From Gordonia amarae NBRC 15530 (GTDB lineage: Bacteria; Actinomycetota; Actinomycetes; Mycobacteriales; Mycobacteriaceae), in contig NZ_BAED01000045.1 of the NCBI RefSeq assembly GCF_000241345.1, forward strand, positions 1 through 64,000: a stretch of DNA of 64,000 nt, read 5' to 3'. This document shows, piece by piece, positions 44,896-57,344 of the stretch. The position numbers were made by a program, and so were the translations under genes. The notes beneath the pieces were generated by a model. The model did not search any database. It had not been told where the DNA came from and worked only from the letters and a program-made list of their open reading frames with translations. Numbering within the stretch: position 1 is the stretch's first letter; each line of letters begins with the position of its first letter.

Positions 44896-45528
44896 TCACG
44901 GCCGCAGTCGCGTGGCGAGTGAATCGGGGTCCGAGCCGTCGGTCAGGATCCAGGGGGAGTGCCAGTTTGCCTGTGCCAGTTGGTGATACACGCCGTCGAC
45001 GCGGTGCTGCAGGCTGTCGTCGCGCTCGTAGAAATCGCGCTCTCGGGCGGTGTCCGTGGCTTCCCGGCCCCGCGCCCGCGACATCGCGACCTCGGGGGTG
45101 ACCCCCAGCAGCACGTGCCGATCGGGGACCGGCAGACCGAACCGGCCGAACTCCAGCTCGTCCACCCACGCCACCACCTCACCGTCGGCGCCCTGCCGCA
45201 GCCGGCCCGCGTTGTAGGCGGCGTTCGAGGCGACGTACCGGTCGCAGACCACGATGTCGCAGTCGGCCACAGACGCGGCGATCGCACTGCGCGCCTCGTG
45301 CCGGTCGAGCGCGAACATCAGCGCCATCGCATACACGCTCTCGCGCAGGTCACCGTGACCGCCGTGCAGCGCCTCCGAGGCGAGATCGGCGTGCACCGAC
45401 TGCCCGTAGCGGGGAAAGGTGAAATGCGCGACCCGCAGTCCCGCCGACTGCCAGAGGCCGGTCAGCGCTGTCACGAGAGTGTTCTTGCCCGCTCCGTCGA
45501 GTCCTTCGATGGCGATCAGTTGGCCCAT
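44896..45528 (-). CDS. tmk: Thymidylate kinase
   Basis: A 210-residue dTMP kinase (dTMP + ATP to dTDP). The P-loop reads EGLDGAGKNTL, with Asn where many homologues have Ser, Thr or Arg; the DRY-like segment is VVCDRYVASNAAYNAG and the LID contains RARGREATDTARERDFYERD. Its position between ahcY and mtrA is as in M. tuberculosis, where the whole set lies in the same order. Confidence 0.96.
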   Translation of the reverse strand: MGQLIAIEGLDGAGKNTLVTALTGLWQSAGLRVAHFTFPRYGQSVHADLASEALHGGHGDLRESVYAMALMFALDRHEARSAIAASVADCDIVVCDRYVASNAAYNAGRLRQGADGEVVAWVDELEFGRFGLPVPDRHVLLGVTPEVAMSRARGREATDTARERDFYERDDSLQHRVDGVYHQLAQANWHSPWILTDGSDPDSLATRLRP

Positions 45529-45558
45529 GGGCGGTGATGGTATCGGTGGCCGGTGAGT

Positions 45559-45600
45559 GCGTCATATCCGCAGTTCGGCGCGTCATATTCGCGGTTTCCG
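45559..45600 (+). promoter_or_regulatory. Two 21-bp direct repeats before mtrA
   Basis: GCGTCATATCCGCAGTTCGG at 45559 and GCGTCATATTCGCGGTTTCC at 45580 are imperfect direct repeats with a period of 21 bp, two helical turns. They end 16 nt before the mtrA ATG. OmpR-family regulators bind such direct repeats; autoregulation by MtrA is possible. Confidence 0.5.
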
Positions 45601-45616
45601 GGGCGAAGATGCCAAC

Positions 45617-46303
45617 ATGGGATTCATGAAGCCACGGATCCTTGTTGTCGACGACGATGCCGCGCTCGCCGAAATGCTGACGATCGTGCTCCGTGGCGAG
45701 GGCTTCGAACCGTTCGTCGTGGGCGACGGCACCCAGGCGCTCACCGCGGTCCGCGAGATCCGGCCCGACCTCGTCCTGCTCGACCTGATGCTGCCCGGCA
45801 TGAACGGCATCGACGTGTGCCGCGTGCTGCGCGCCGACTCCGGCGTGCCGATCGTGATGCTCACCGCCAAATCCGACACCGTCGACGTCGTCCTCGGACT
45901 CGAATCCGGCGCCGACGACTACATGGTCAAGCCGTTCAAGCCGAAGGAACTTGTCGCCCGCATCCGTGCCCGGCTGCGCCGCACCGACGACGAACCGGCC
46001 GAACTGCTGTCGATCGGGCCCGTCGAGATCGACGTGCCCGCGCACAAGGTCAGCCGCGACGGCGTACCGATCTCGCTCACCCCGCTCGAATTCGACCTCC
46101 TCGTGGCGCTCGCCCGCAAGCCGCGGCAGGTGTTCACCCGTGACGTCCTGCTCGAACAGGTCTGGGGTTACCGGCACCCGGCCGACACCCGCCTGGTCAA
46201 CGTCCACGTGCAGCGGCTGCGCGCCAAAGTCGAAACCGACCCGGAGAACCCGGAGATCGTGCTGACCGTGAGAGGGGTCGGCTACAAGGCCGGACCGCCG
46301 TGA
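45617..46303 (+). CDS. mtrA: Response regulator MtrA
   Basis: A 228-residue OmpR-family regulator, the same length as in M. tuberculosis. The receiver domain has acidic residues in [11 protein letters not shown] and the phospho-acceptor Asp56 in [13 protein letters not shown], then VKPFKPKEL; the winged-helix domain ends [10 protein letters not shown]. MtrA is an essential regulator of cell division, envelope and resuscitation genes in mycobacteria. I chose 45617 to match the family N-terminus. It overlaps mtrB by 4 nt. Confidence 0.97.
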   Translation: MGFMKPRILVVDDDAALAEMLTIVLRGEGFEPFVVGDGTQALTAVREIRPDLVLLDLMLPGMNGIDVCRVLRADSGVPIVMLTAKSDTVDVVLGLESGADDYMVKPFKPKELVARIRARLRRTDDEPAELLSIGPVEIDVPAHKVSRDGVPISLTPLEFDLLVALARKPRQVFTRDVLLEQVWGYRHPADTRLVNVHVQRLRAKVETDPENPEIVLTVRGVGYKAGPP

Positions 46304-47940
46304 TCGGACGTTCCCGGCGGATCAACAGCACCCTGGGGCGCATCACACGGGCAGCCATCCGTTTCGGCCGCTCATTCGGCAAGATCTGGCGTCGTTCACT
46401 GCAACTTCGGGTCGTGGTGTCGACGCTGCTGCTCTCATTCGTGGTGCTGCTGGTGCTCGGACTGGTACTTGTCAGCCAGATCACCGACAGCCTGCTCAAC
46501 GTGAAACTGGCCGCGGCCACCGAGGCGCTCGACCGCGCCCGCGTCACCGTCGAACGCGACCTGTCGAGCACCGACGGCGCGATGTCGACCCAGAACAGGC
46601 TGCGTCAGACCCGGTCGCTGCTCACCGACCGCGGCTCGGGCTCCGACCAGGGATCGGAGGACGTCGGCTCCTTCGACACAGTGCTGATGGTGCGCAGCGC
46701 CGTCCGCGACGGTAACGAGACCGGTGCCGGACCGGGCAGCGAGATCCCCGGCAACCTGCGCGACATGGTGCAGGGCGGACAGGTGGCCTACCGGTACGCG
46801 TCGGTCGACAACGGTTCCGGCACCAGCGTTCCCGCGCTGATCATCGGCACCCCCACCAACTCGGCCATCAACGGGCTCGAGCTGTATCTGGTGTTTCCCC
46901 TCACCAACGAACAGAAGATGGTGAACCTGGTGCGCGGCACGCTGCTGACCGCCGCCGTCGTGCTGCTGGGTCTGCTCGCCGCCATCGCCTGGCTCGTGTC
47001 CCGGCAGGTGGTGATCCCCGTCCGGTCGGCCTCCCGCATCGCCGTGCGGTTCGCCGACGGCCGGCTCAAGGAACGCATGCCCGTCCGCGGCGAGGACGAC
47101 ATCGCCCGCCTGGCGATGTCGTTCAACGACATGGCCGAAAGCCTGTCCAAACAGATCACCCACCTCGAGGAGTTCGGCGGCCTCCAACGGCAGTTCACCT
47201 CCGACGTCAGCCACGAACTCCGCACCCCGCTCACCACCGTGCGGATGGCCTCGGACCTGCTGTACGAGGCCCGCGACGAACTCGACCCGATGTACAAGCG
47301 GTCCGTCGAACTGCTCGACAAGGAACTCGACCGGTTCGAGACCCTGCTCACCGAACTGCTGGAGATCTCCCGCCACGACGCCGGCATGGCCGAACTGGCC
47401 GCCGAACGCATGGACATGGCCATCCCCATCGACGGGGCACTGGCCACCGTGCGTCACCTCGCCGACGACACCGGCACCGAACTCGTCCTCGACCTGCCCG
47501 CCGAACCAGTCCTCGCCGAGATCGACCCGCGCCGCGTCGAACGGATCCTGCGCAACCTCCTCGCCAACGCCATCGACCACGGCGAACGCAAACCCGTCAC
47601 CCTCACCATGCGATCCGACGGCGACGCCGTCGCCATCACCGTCCGCGACCAGGGCATCGGCCTGCGCCCCGGCGAGGAGAAACTGGTCTTCAACAGGTTC
47701 TGGCGCTCGGACCCCTCCCGGTTCCGCAGATCCGGCGGAACCGGACTGGGCCTGGCGATCAGCATCGAGGACGCCCGGCTCCACCAGGGCAGACTCGAAG
47801 CGTGGGGCGAGCCGGGCGACGGGGCGTGCTTCCGGCTGACCCTCCCGCTCGTCCGCGGACACAAACTGCTCGGCAGCCCCCTGCCGCTCAGACAACCCGC
47901 CACCGGCCGGTCGTCGACAGCAGAAGGAGACACGCCATGA
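46300..47940 (+). CDS. mtrB: Sensor histidine kinase MtrB
   Basis: A 546-residue kinase with two membrane helices ([20 protein letters not shown] near residues 46-65 and [19 protein letters not shown] near 213-231), an extracytoplasmic loop between, a HAMP domain, the phospho-His box [20 protein letters not shown] and ATP-site boxes [17 protein letters not shown] and [14 protein letters not shown]. It phosphorylates MtrA. GTG start; lpqB overlaps its stop (ATGA), making a three-gene operon. Confidence 0.97.
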   Translation: MIGRSRRINSTLGRITRAAIRFGRSFGKIWRRSLQLRVVVSTLLLSFVVLLVLGLVLVSQITDSLLNVKLAAATEALDRARVTVERDLSSTDGAMSTQNRLRQTRSLLTDRGSGSDQGSEDVGSFDTVLMVRSAVRDGNETGAGPGSEIPGNLRDMVQGGQVAYRYASVDNGSGTSVPALIIGTPTNSAINGLELYLVFPLTNEQKMVNLVRGTLLTAAVVLLGLLAAIAWLVSRQVVIPVRSASRIAVRFADGRLKERMPVRGEDDIARLAMSFNDMAESLSKQITHLEEFGGLQRQFTSDVSHELRTPLTTVRMASDLLYEARDELDPMYKRSVELLDKELDRFETLLTELLEISRHDAGMAELAAERMDMAIPIDGALATVRHLADDTGTELVLDLPAEPVLAEIDPRRVERILRNLLANAIDHGERKPVTLTMRSDGDAVAITVRDQGIGLRPGEEKLVFNRFWRSDPSRFRRSGGTGLGLAISIEDARLHQGRLEAWGEPGDGACFRLTLPLVRGHKLLGSPLPLRQPATGRSSTAEGDTP

Positions 47941-49679
47941 GTGCCCGCCCACGGACCGGGCTGCTCGGCGTGCTGACGGTGGTGCTCGCGCTCGTCCTCG
48001 CCGGCTGCGGGGCCATACCCAACAACTCCTCACCCCAGCCCATCCGCGCCTTCCAGCGCGAGAACCCGCCGAACGCCGTACCCGCGCCCCAGGCCGACAT
48101 GGACTCCGAGGCGCTCGTGCGCGCCTTCGTCAAAGCCACCGCCAACCCGCGCGGCAACTACCGGTCCGCCCGCAAGTTCCTCACCCGGTCCGCCTCCGAG
48201 CAATGGGACTCCAGCGGCGACATGGTGGTCGTCGACGAGGTCAACGTGTTCATCGATGAACGCAGCGCCACCACCGTCCGGTTGCGGCTCGTCGGCGACA
48301 ACGTCGGCACGCTCCGGCCCGACGGCCAGTTGCTGCCCGCCACCGGACGCGTCGCGGCCACCTTCGACCTGCGCCGCGTCAACGACCAATGGCGCATCGA
48401 CGGCCGCCTGCCCAACGGCACCCTCATCGACAAGAACCAATTCGAATCGCTGTACCGCTCGGCGGTGCTGTACTTCCCCAACAGTGACCGCACCGCACTC
48501 GTCCCCGACCCGCGCTGGCTGTACGCCGGCACCGACACCGACCCCGGCACCCTCATCCGGCGCCTCATCTCCGGGCCGTCCACCGACCTGCGCGCCGCGG
48601 CCGGTACCGCATTCCCGCGCAACGCCGGACTGCGCGGCAAGGTCGGAGCCGTCGCCGACGGCGGAGTTCAGGTACCCCTCACCGGTGTCGGCGGGCTCTC
48701 CGACACCGACCAGCAACTGATGGTCGCCCAAATCGTCTACACCCTCGAAGGCCTCGAGATCGGCGGGCCTTACCAGATCGACAACGACGGCGTGCCGCTG
48801 CGCAGCGACAAGGCCGAGGGCTGGCAGCCCACCGACGTCGCCGCACTCGACCCCAACGGGGCCGTCGCCGCCGACGTCGGACTCCACGTCATCCGGGACG
48901 GCGCGCTGCTGCGGGTCGGTGACACCGCCACGGCCCCCGTCACCGGCGAACTCGGCACCGGCGACGACCTGCGCAGCGCATCCATCTCACCCGACGGCAA
49001 GCGCATCGCCGGAGTCCTGGTCCGCCGGCCCGGCGCGGCATCCTCCGAACTCGTCGTCGCACCCTACGGCGGCGCACCCGACACCCTGGTCTCCGCGGCA
49101 TCCATCACCCGGCCCTCCTTCGGACGAACCGCCGACACCGTCTGGTCCGTCGTCGACGGACGCCTGCAGCGCTGGCAACGTGAAGAGGACGGTGTCGACC
49201 ACGTCGCCGCCATCGACATCAGCGCCGTCACCAACCTGGTGCGCGGACCCATCACCGAACTGCAGGTCGCCCCCGACGGCGTACGCGTCGCCATGGTCGT
49301 CGACGGCCAGCTCGTCTTCGCCGTCGTCTCCACCAACGCCGAGGGCCGCATCATGCTCACCGGCCCCCGGATCGCCGCCTACAACGTCGGCAACCGCGTC
49401 ACCTCCATCGACTGGGCCTCACCCACCACCCTCATGCTCGCCCGCGACTCACCCGAATCGCCCGTCCTGCAACTGTCCATCAACGGCACCCAGGCAGTCG
49501 GACTGCTCAGCGGCAACCTGTCGCCACCCGTGCGCTCCGTCGTCGCCGACCTGTCCACCGTCTACGTCGGTGACAGCCGCGGCGTCCTCAGCCTCGGCAG
49601 CACCAACGGCGAACCCGACCAATACTGGACCGAAGTCGAGACGGCCATGACCCCCGGATCGATACCCGTATTGCCGTAA
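47937..49679 (+). CDS. lpqB: Lipoprotein LpqB
   Basis: A 580-residue lipoprotein with signal [18 protein letters not shown] (lipid-attachment Cys24), a GerMN-like domain in the first half and a beta-propeller-like second half ([20 protein letters not shown]). LpqB interacts with the MtrB sensor domain and tunes MtrAB signalling in mycobacteria. The gene overlaps mtrB, as in related genomes. It ends just before two palindromic repeats. Confidence 0.95.
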   Translation: MSARPRTGLLGVLTVVLALVLAGCGAIPNNSSPQPIRAFQRENPPNAVPAPQADMDSEALVRAFVKATANPRGNYRSARKFLTRSASEQWDSSGDMVVVDEVNVFIDERSATTVRLRLVGDNVGTLRPDGQLLPATGRVAATFDLRRVNDQWRIDGRLPNGTLIDKNQFESLYRSAVLYFPNSDRTALVPDPRWLYAGTDTDPGTLIRRLISGPSTDLRAAAGTAFPRNAGLRGKVGAVADGGVQVPLTGVGGLSDTDQQLMVAQIVYTLEGLEIGGPYQIDNDGVPLRSDKAEGWQPTDVAALDPNGAVAADVGLHVIRDGALLRVGDTATAPVTGELGTGDDLRSASISPDGKRIAGVLVRRPGAASSELVVAPYGGAPDTLVSAASITRPSFGRTADTVWSVVDGRLQRWQREEDGVDHVAAIDISAVTNLVRGPITELQVAPDGVRVAMVVDGQLVFAVVSTNAEGRIMLTGPRIAAYNVGNRVTSIDWASPTTLMLARDSPESPVLQLSINGTQAVGLLSGNLSPPVRSVVADLSTVYVGDSRGVLSLGSTNGEPDQYWTEVETAMTPGSIPVLP

Positions 49680-49690
49680 TAATGCGGCGG

Positions 49691-49848
49691 GCTGTGTTGA
49701 TGCGGCGGGCCTGATTTTGCCCCTTGTTCCCCGTTCTTCCTCCGTCGTTCGGGGTCGCAGGCTCCCCGCTCACTCCGTCGTCCAGAACGGGGCCGGGGCA
49801 AAATCAACTCGCCTGGGCGGCCAAACATGTTGGCGCCCTGGCATCGGC
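49691..49848. repeat. Covarying palindromic element, copy 1
   Basis: A unit of about 158 bp. Its outer arms GATTTTGCCCC (49713-49723) and GGGGCAAAATC (49795-49805) and inner arms CCCCGTTCT (49729-49737) and AGAACGGGG (49784-49792) pair perfectly around a GC-rich core. It continues to GGCCAAACATGTTG, shared with copy 2. Confidence 0.85.
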
Positions 49849-49852
49849 CTGT

Positions 49853-50019
49853 TGCTGTGTTGATGCGGCGGGCCTGATTTGGGCCCTTGTTCCCCTGTCT
49901 TCCTCAGTCGTTCGCGCAGGCTCCTTCGTCGCCTGGCTCACTCCTTCGTCCAGACAGGGGGCGGGCCCAAAACCAAACCCCGCCGCGGCCAAACATGTTG
50001 TCGCCTTGGTAGCGGCCCG
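49853..50019. repeat. Covarying palindromic element, copy 2
   Basis: A second unit adjacent to copy 1. The arms differ but still pair: GATTTGGGCCC (49876-49886) with GGGCCCAAA (49963-49971), and CCCCTGTCT (49892-49900) with AGACAGGGG (49952-49960). The paired changes relative to copy 1 show selection for the fold. The whole non-coding gap 49680-50103 is made of these two units plus the dispersed repeat below. Confidence 0.85.
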
Positions 50020-50032
50020 TCGCCATTTCGCT

Positions 50033-50075
50033 GGTTGAGGTGCGAGGAGCGCGAGCGACGTGCCTCGAAACCCGG
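50033..50075. repeat. Dispersed palindromic repeat, copy 2
   Basis: GGTTGAGGTGCGAGGAGCGC followed by GAGCGACGTGCCTCGAAACC matches, in reverse orientation, the element at 12222-12297 and the pair at 63009-63118. Confidence 0.85.
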
Positions 50076-50103
50076 CGAGGCGACAGTGTCCGTAACCCCG
50101 GGC

Positions 50104-50796
50104 TCACGCAGCGGCGATGACGAGCACGGCGTCCAGGTGGATGCCTTGGGTAGTGAGAACTCGTGCCGATTCGGCGGCGGTGGTGCCGGTGGTGATCACG
50201 TCGTCGACGAGGACGGTGAGGGCGTGTGGGTGGAGGCGGGCGTCGCTGCGCAGCCGGATCCGGCCAGACAGGTTGCGGGCACGTTCGGGTGCCGACAGGC
50301 CCGCCGAGTCCGCGGTCCAGGCGGCGGTGAACAGCGCCGGGGTCACCCGGACCCGCGGGCCGAGGGCCGTCGCGGCCGCCTGCGCCATTGCGGTGACCGT
50401 GTCGCCGCCGCGGCGGCGGGCCGACGTCGCCCGGGTGGGCGCGGGCACCAACTGCAGGAACGGGGCGTCGGGGAGCTCGCCCCAGCGGGCCAGGGTGCGC
50501 AACGCGTGTGCCAGAGACTCACCGAGGGGAGCAGTCAGATCGGTGCGCCCGTGATCCTTCGCCGCGAGCACCGCGCGGCGGGCCGGGCCCCGGTACCGGC
50601 CGCACGCCCACACCGGAGCCGGAACCGGCACCCGGGTGATCACCTGAACGGGTGAATCCTCCAGTGTTCTGGCGCACCGCGGGCACCACGCGATGCCCGG
50701 ACGGTCACAGCCGCCGCAACACAGTGGCACCGCGAGGTCGATCCCCGCACGAACCACGTTCCGGCAGAACATCTTCAACCCACGCCGCGCTGTCAC
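50104..50796 (-). CDS. comF: ComF-family phosphoribosyltransferase-like protein
   Basis: About 230 residues from the GTG at 50796 (AAGG 6 nt upstream; an ATG at 50772 is the alternative). A Cys4 zinc site (LCCGGCDRPGIAWCPRCART) precedes a PRTase fold with the PRPP-binding loop LTVLVDDVITTGTTAAESAR. ComF is needed for DNA uptake in competent bacteria; its actinobacterial role is unproven. The position between lpqB and hpf is conserved in mycobacteria. Confidence 0.88.
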   Translation of the reverse strand: MTARRGLKMFCRNVVRAGIDLAVPLCCGGCDRPGIAWCPRCARTLEDSPVQVITRVPVPAPVWACGRYRGPARRAVLAAKDHGRTDLTAPLGESLAHALRTLARWGELPDAPFLQLVPAPTRATSARRRGGDTVTAMAQAAATALGPRVRVTPALFTAAWTADSAGLSAPERARNLSGRIRLRSDARLHPHALTVLVDDVITTGTTAAESARVLTTQGIHLDAVLVIAAA

Positions 50797-51266
50797 ACGG
50801 CACACCTTGCCAGGGCGTGCGGCCAGACCCAAAGGTCCCATCCACACCCCGGCGGGAACGAGTCCGACGGATCAAATCGGTCCCTACCGGCAGACATGCG
50901 CGCGGAAACGTGGCCGTCCGGCGAACTTCGGGCTACGGTCGAAGGCACGAAAGGTGGCCGGACGATGATGACGGCACCTGGGACCGCCCGGTGCGGGCGG
51001 TTCATGCGTGAGGGAGGTGATAGCGCGTTCGTGAGTGTCAGCCGTCGGCTGGCATGGCCACCATCCCCGTCCTGCGGAGTTCGGAGCTGTCCGGATGCGG
51101 TGGGGGACAAGCACAATCCGGCCACAATCCATCAATTCCAGTGAGATCCATTCTGCTGCAGGCGGATTCGGAACACTGGATACACGGCCCGGCTGGGATG
51201 TGCCTGACTGATCGCGAAAACCACAGTGACCGCGTGGGCCAGGGAAGCTATTCAGGAGGAAATTGC
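50797..51266. other. Intergenic region before hpf
   Basis: 470 nt between divergent comF and hpf. Short open frames exist but have no ribosome-binding site or family features that I can support. It probably contains the hpf promoter and a long leader. Confidence 0.45.
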
Positions 51267-52037
51267 ATGTCCAGTGTCATCCACCGCAAGGGCCAGCGTG
51301 AATCCAAAGTCGACGCGCGAGCGATCCGCGACGACGAGGTCGAGTCGGCATTCGTCGTGCCGCCGGGGACTGTCGAATCCGCGGAACCCGCGGAGCCTGA
51401 CGCCGCCGTAGAATTCACCGGCCGGAACGTGGCGATCCCGGACCACTATCGGGTACACGTCCGCGACAAACTGGCTCGGCTCGAACGTTTCGATCCTGGA
51501 ATCTTCCGATTCGACGTACGGCTGAGCCACGAACGTAACCGACGGCTGGCCAAGGTATGCCAGCAGGTCGAACTCACCGCCAAGGGCAAGGGGCCGGTGG
51601 TCCGCGGCCAGGCCAGCGGTGAGAACTTCTACACCGCCCTCGAGGCCGCCGTCAGCAAACTCGAATCCGGCCTGCGCCGGGTCAAGGACCGCAGGCGCGT
51701 CTCGCACGGCAATCGCACCCCGCTGTCCGTGGCCTCGGCCACCGAGGTGGGGGCACCGCCCCTGCGCGGCGACCAGCTCGCGCATGCGCTGTCCGAACCC
51801 GTCGACGAGGTCGAACAGACCTGGGACGACGGTGTCACCGAACGCACCCCCGGGCAGATCGTCCGCATCAAGGAACACAAGGCGCCGCCGATGACCGTCG
51901 ACGACGCGCTGTACGAGATGGAACTGGTGGGCCACGACTTCTTCCTGTTCCACGACAAGGAGACCGACAAGCCGTCTGTCGTGTACCGCCGTCATGCGTT
52001 CGACTACGGATTGATCCGACTGGCTGACACGCACTGA
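51267..52037 (+). CDS. hpf: Ribosome hibernation-promoting factor, long form
   Basis: A 256-residue long HPF. The N-terminal S30AE domain (FTGRNVAIPDHYRVHVRDKL, then CQQVELTAKGKGPVVRGQAS) occupies the decoding region of resting 30S subunits; the C-terminal domain (LVGHDFFLFHDKETDKPSVV, then YRRHAFDYGLIRL) dimerises 70S into 100S. AGGAGGA is 7 nt before the ATG. About 50 residues precede the S30AE domain, which is longer than in Firmicutes. Confidence 0.95.
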   Translation: MSSVIHRKGQRESKVDARAIRDDEVESAFVVPPGTVESAEPAEPDAAVEFTGRNVAIPDHYRVHVRDKLARLERFDPGIFRFDVRLSHERNRRLAKVCQQVELTAKGKGPVVRGQASGENFYTALEAAVSKLESGLRRVKDRRRVSHGNRTPLSVASATEVGAPPLRGDQLAHALSEPVDEVEQTWDDGVTERTPGQIVRIKEHKAPPMTVDDALYEMELVGHDFFLFHDKETDKPSVVYRRHAFDYGLIRLADTH

Positions 52038-52075
52038 TCGCGCAAATACGCTTGTAGTTCGTATCGGCTGAACGA

Positions 52076-52113
52076 CCGCCGGGGTGGGTCCGCACAGGTG
52101 CCCGCCCCGGCGG
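52076..52113 (+). terminator. Terminator of hpf
   Basis: CCGCCGGGGTGGG (52076-52088) pairs with CCCGCCCCGGCGG (52101-52113) with one wobble, followed by TTT. Confidence 0.75.
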
Positions 52114-52147
52114 TTTGCCGTCGCCGGGCGAGTGTGCCGGTCAGCGT

Positions 52148-52188
52148 GTACTCAGACGGCCTGAGTACGATGGTCTGCGATCTATGCT
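52148..52188 (+). promoter_or_regulatory. Palindrome and -10 element before secA1
   Basis: GTACTCAG-ACGGC-CTGAGTAC (52148-52168) is a perfect 8-bp inverted repeat. TATGCT at 52183-52188 is a good -10 element, and the region 17 nt before it lies inside the palindrome, so a repressor bound there would block the promoter. Confidence 0.5.
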
Positions 52189-52242
52189 CTGGCGATCAGA
52201 GTTGGGGATTCGGGGCGTCGCACGACGGATCCGAAGGACTGA

Positions 52243-55080
<2,838 letters not shown>

Positions 55081-55098
55081 TCGCTGAACACCATCCTG

Positions 55099-55139
55099 CA
55101 ACGGCGTGTCGCGGAGCGGCACGCCGTTGCATTTTATTT
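55099..55139 (+). terminator. Rho-independent terminator of secA1
   Basis: CAACGGCGTG (55099-55108) and CACGCCGTTG (55120-55129) form a perfect 10-bp stem followed by CATTTTATTT. Confidence 0.9.
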
Positions 55140-55197
55140 GGTGAAAAAATCTGGCATTCGGAGGGAACCAAACGGCGTTTCATCGCGTCCGATTCCC

Positions 55198-55758
55198 ATG
55201 CAGATACCTCGAGTTGTGATCCGGACAGCCCCCGACTACGAACACCCCGCCGGGCTCCTCGCCTCGCGCCGCCGCTCCGCCGGAGCGGTGGCCGCACCGG
55301 GTGACCGCCGTACCCCGCCGGCCGCGGCACCGGTCCGGCACGAGGGTGCCGAGGTGCGCAGGTTCGCCGTGGGCGCGCTGACTGTTCTGTTCGAGGCGCT
55401 CGACGGCCGCCGTGGCTTCGGGCAGTTGTCGACGTCTGTGGCCCCCGAACTGGCCGACCGGTTCAGCATGCTGCGGCAACTCGGGGTGCGCCCGCACGCG
55501 CGTGACCTCACGCCGGGAGCCACGGGCAGAACGGCCGCCGGGGGAGGTTCGGCGGCGCTGCGCAGGGTGCACGTGCAGATGGGTGCCGGCGGGGTCGCGA
55601 GGATCTTCGGCAGCTACACGATCGGGGGACGGGTGCGGGCGTTCTGCGGTACCGCCGAGCGCGTGCCGCACAAGATTCCCCGGCCGATCGACGCCGACGT
55701 GCTCACACCCGCGCGCTGGGAATACCGGTGGCAGCTCACGGCACTGGATTTCTGCTGA
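55198..55758 (+). CDS. Rv3235-like protein
   Basis: A 186-residue protein from the ATG at 55198 (a GTG at 55138 overlaps the terminator tail). The core VRRFAVGALTVLFEALDGRR, then FGQLSTSVAPELADRF, and the C-terminal GRVRAFCGTAERVPH match a small actinobacterial family found next to secA (Rv3235 position in M. tuberculosis). The function is unknown. The N-terminal 50 residues are low in complexity. Confidence 0.8.
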   Translation: MQIPRVVIRTAPDYEHPAGLLASRRRSAGAVAAPGDRRTPPAAAPVRHEGAEVRRFAVGALTVLFEALDGRRGFGQLSTSVAPELADRFSMLRQLGVRPHARDLTPGATGRTAAGGGSAALRRVHVQMGAGGVARIFGSYTIGGRVRAFCGTAERVPHKIPRPIDADVLTPARWEYRWQLTALDFC

Positions 55759-55850
55759 GGCTGATCGTCTCCGGTCACATGATCTCTGTTGGTGTGATCG
55801 CTGCCGCCGGTACCGGGTACCGTAATGCCGGTGATAGATCGAGGTGCCCG

Positions 55851-57323
55851 ATGGTGCGGTTGAGTCCCCGGGATGCGACGTTCTACTTCCTCGACGACGC
55901 CGGGTCGACGACACACCTCGGTGCGTTGCTGATCATCGCCCCCGATGCCCCGGGTGTGGCCAAGGACGGCACCGCCACGGGGAAGGCCGCCCAGGCCAAG
56001 AGGAGGCCGCAGAGGTCGATCCTCGACTACAAGAGCCTGGTCGAACTGGTCGAGAACCGGCTGCAACTGGTGCCGCGGTATCGGCAGCTCGTCCTGCCCG
56101 TCACGCTGGGCCTGGCCCGGCCGGTGTGGGCCGATGATCCCGACTTCGACATCAATTTCCACATCCGCAGGGCCGGGTTGCCGGCCCCGGGCGGCCCCGC
56201 CCAGCTCGACGATCTGGTGGCGCGGATCATGTCACGCCCGCTGGACCGGACCCGCCCGCTGTGGGAGATGTACCTGATCGAGGGGCTGGCCGGGGACAAG
56301 CTGGCCGTGCTCACCAAGTCGCACCGGTGCCTGGTCGACGAGGACTCCCACCGGGAGATCAGCGAGGTCCTCACCGACGAGACCCGGGAACAGGAGAAGA
56401 TGCCCGAGGATCTGTGGATGGCACGGTCGCTGCCCAGCGGGTCGCGGCTGGCTCTGGGCGCGATCGCCGAGGCCGTCGCACGGCCGGGCGATCTGGTCAG
56501 TTCGGTGCTCACCGGTAACGGGCTCATCGCCGAGGTCCGCACGCTGGCCGAGCGCACGGTGCGGCGCACCGGGTCGCTGGTGCAGCAGGTGATGGACTCC
56601 GCCCCGGCGAGTCCGCTGAACCGGTCGAGCACCTCAACCCGTTCGTTCGCCGAGGCGTCGGTGCCGCGGCGGGGCTGCGCCAAGATCGCCGAACGCTACA
56701 ACTGCACGGTCAACGATGTCGTGCTGTCCATCATCAGCGGGGTGCTGCGGCGGTGGCGGCTGTCGCTGGAGGCGACGATCTCGCCGGGCGACACGGTGCG
56801 GGTGGTGTTGCCACTGTCCTCGCGCGATCCGTCGGTGCAGTTGCGGATGGACGCCGAACCCCGGACGGTGGCCGTCGGAACGCCCGGATTCGTCACCGAC
56901 CTCCCTGTGGGAGAAGACAATCCGTCGATGCGCTTGGTGCAGGTGGCGGGTCTGGCCAACCGCTACGCGCATTCCTCGCGGCGGGTCTCGATGGGTATCC
57001 GGCCGATCCTGCCCGAACTGGGTATGGTGCCCTTCCCCGAGTTCAGCTCGCGGGCGCTGAGCAGCATCACCAGCCGTCCCTACAATGTGCCGGTGACTAT
57101 GCCGAGTGCCCCGATCTCGCGCAGATATATTGCCGGGCAGAAGGTTTCGGAGATGTACGCGGTGCCGGCGTTCATGCAGCAGCACGCGTTGGCCATCGGT
57201 GTCATCGAATACTGTGGCGCGCTGCAGTTCTCGTTCATCGCCGACCGTGGTGTGTTGCCGGATCTGGGAGCGATGGCGGAGTACGTCACCGAGTCCTACG
57301 AGGAGCTTGTCGCCGCGCTGTGA
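55851..57323 (+). CDS. WS/DGAT-family acyltransferase with altered active-site motif
   Basis: A 490-residue member of the wax ester synthase/diacylglycerol acyltransferase family (MVRLSPRDATFYFLDDAGST, then HFHIRRAGLPAPGG-like FHIRRAGLPAPGG, PLDRTRPLWEMYLIEGL). The catalytic HHxxxDG box reads SHRCLVDED here: the second His, the proposed base, is Arg and the Gly is Glu. The C-terminal half has NDVVLSIISGVLRRWRL and ALSSITSRPYNVPVTMPSAP-like features of the fold. It may be inactive, regulatory or use other residues. The M. tuberculosis homologue at this position (tgs3 region) is also unusual. Confidence 0.85.
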   Translation: MVRLSPRDATFYFLDDAGSTTHLGALLIIAPDAPGVAKDGTATGKAAQAKRRPQRSILDYKSLVELVENRLQLVPRYRQLVLPVTLGLARPVWADDPDFDINFHIRRAGLPAPGGPAQLDDLVARIMSRPLDRTRPLWEMYLIEGLAGDKLAVLTKSHRCLVDEDSHREISEVLTDETREQEKMPEDLWMARSLPSGSRLALGAIAEAVARPGDLVSSVLTGNGLIAEVRTLAERTVRRTGSLVQQVMDSAPASPLNRSSTSTRSFAEASVPRRGCAKIAERYNCTVNDVVLSIISGVLRRWRLSLEATISPGDTVRVVLPLSSRDPSVQLRMDAEPRTVAVGTPGFVTDLPVGEDNPSMRLVQVAGLANRYAHSSRRVSMGIRPILPELGMVPFPEFSSRALSSITSRPYNVPVTMPSAPISRRYIAGQKVSEMYAVPAFMQQHALAIGVIEYCGALQFSFIADRGVLPDLGAMAEYVTESYEELVAAL

Positions 57324-57344
57324 GGTGCGGTTAGGCTTTGGGGC

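Noticed and set aside
50896..51144. An 82-codon frame upstream of hpf
   Set aside because: No ribosome-binding site or recognisable features; the composition resembles non-coding GC-rich DNA.
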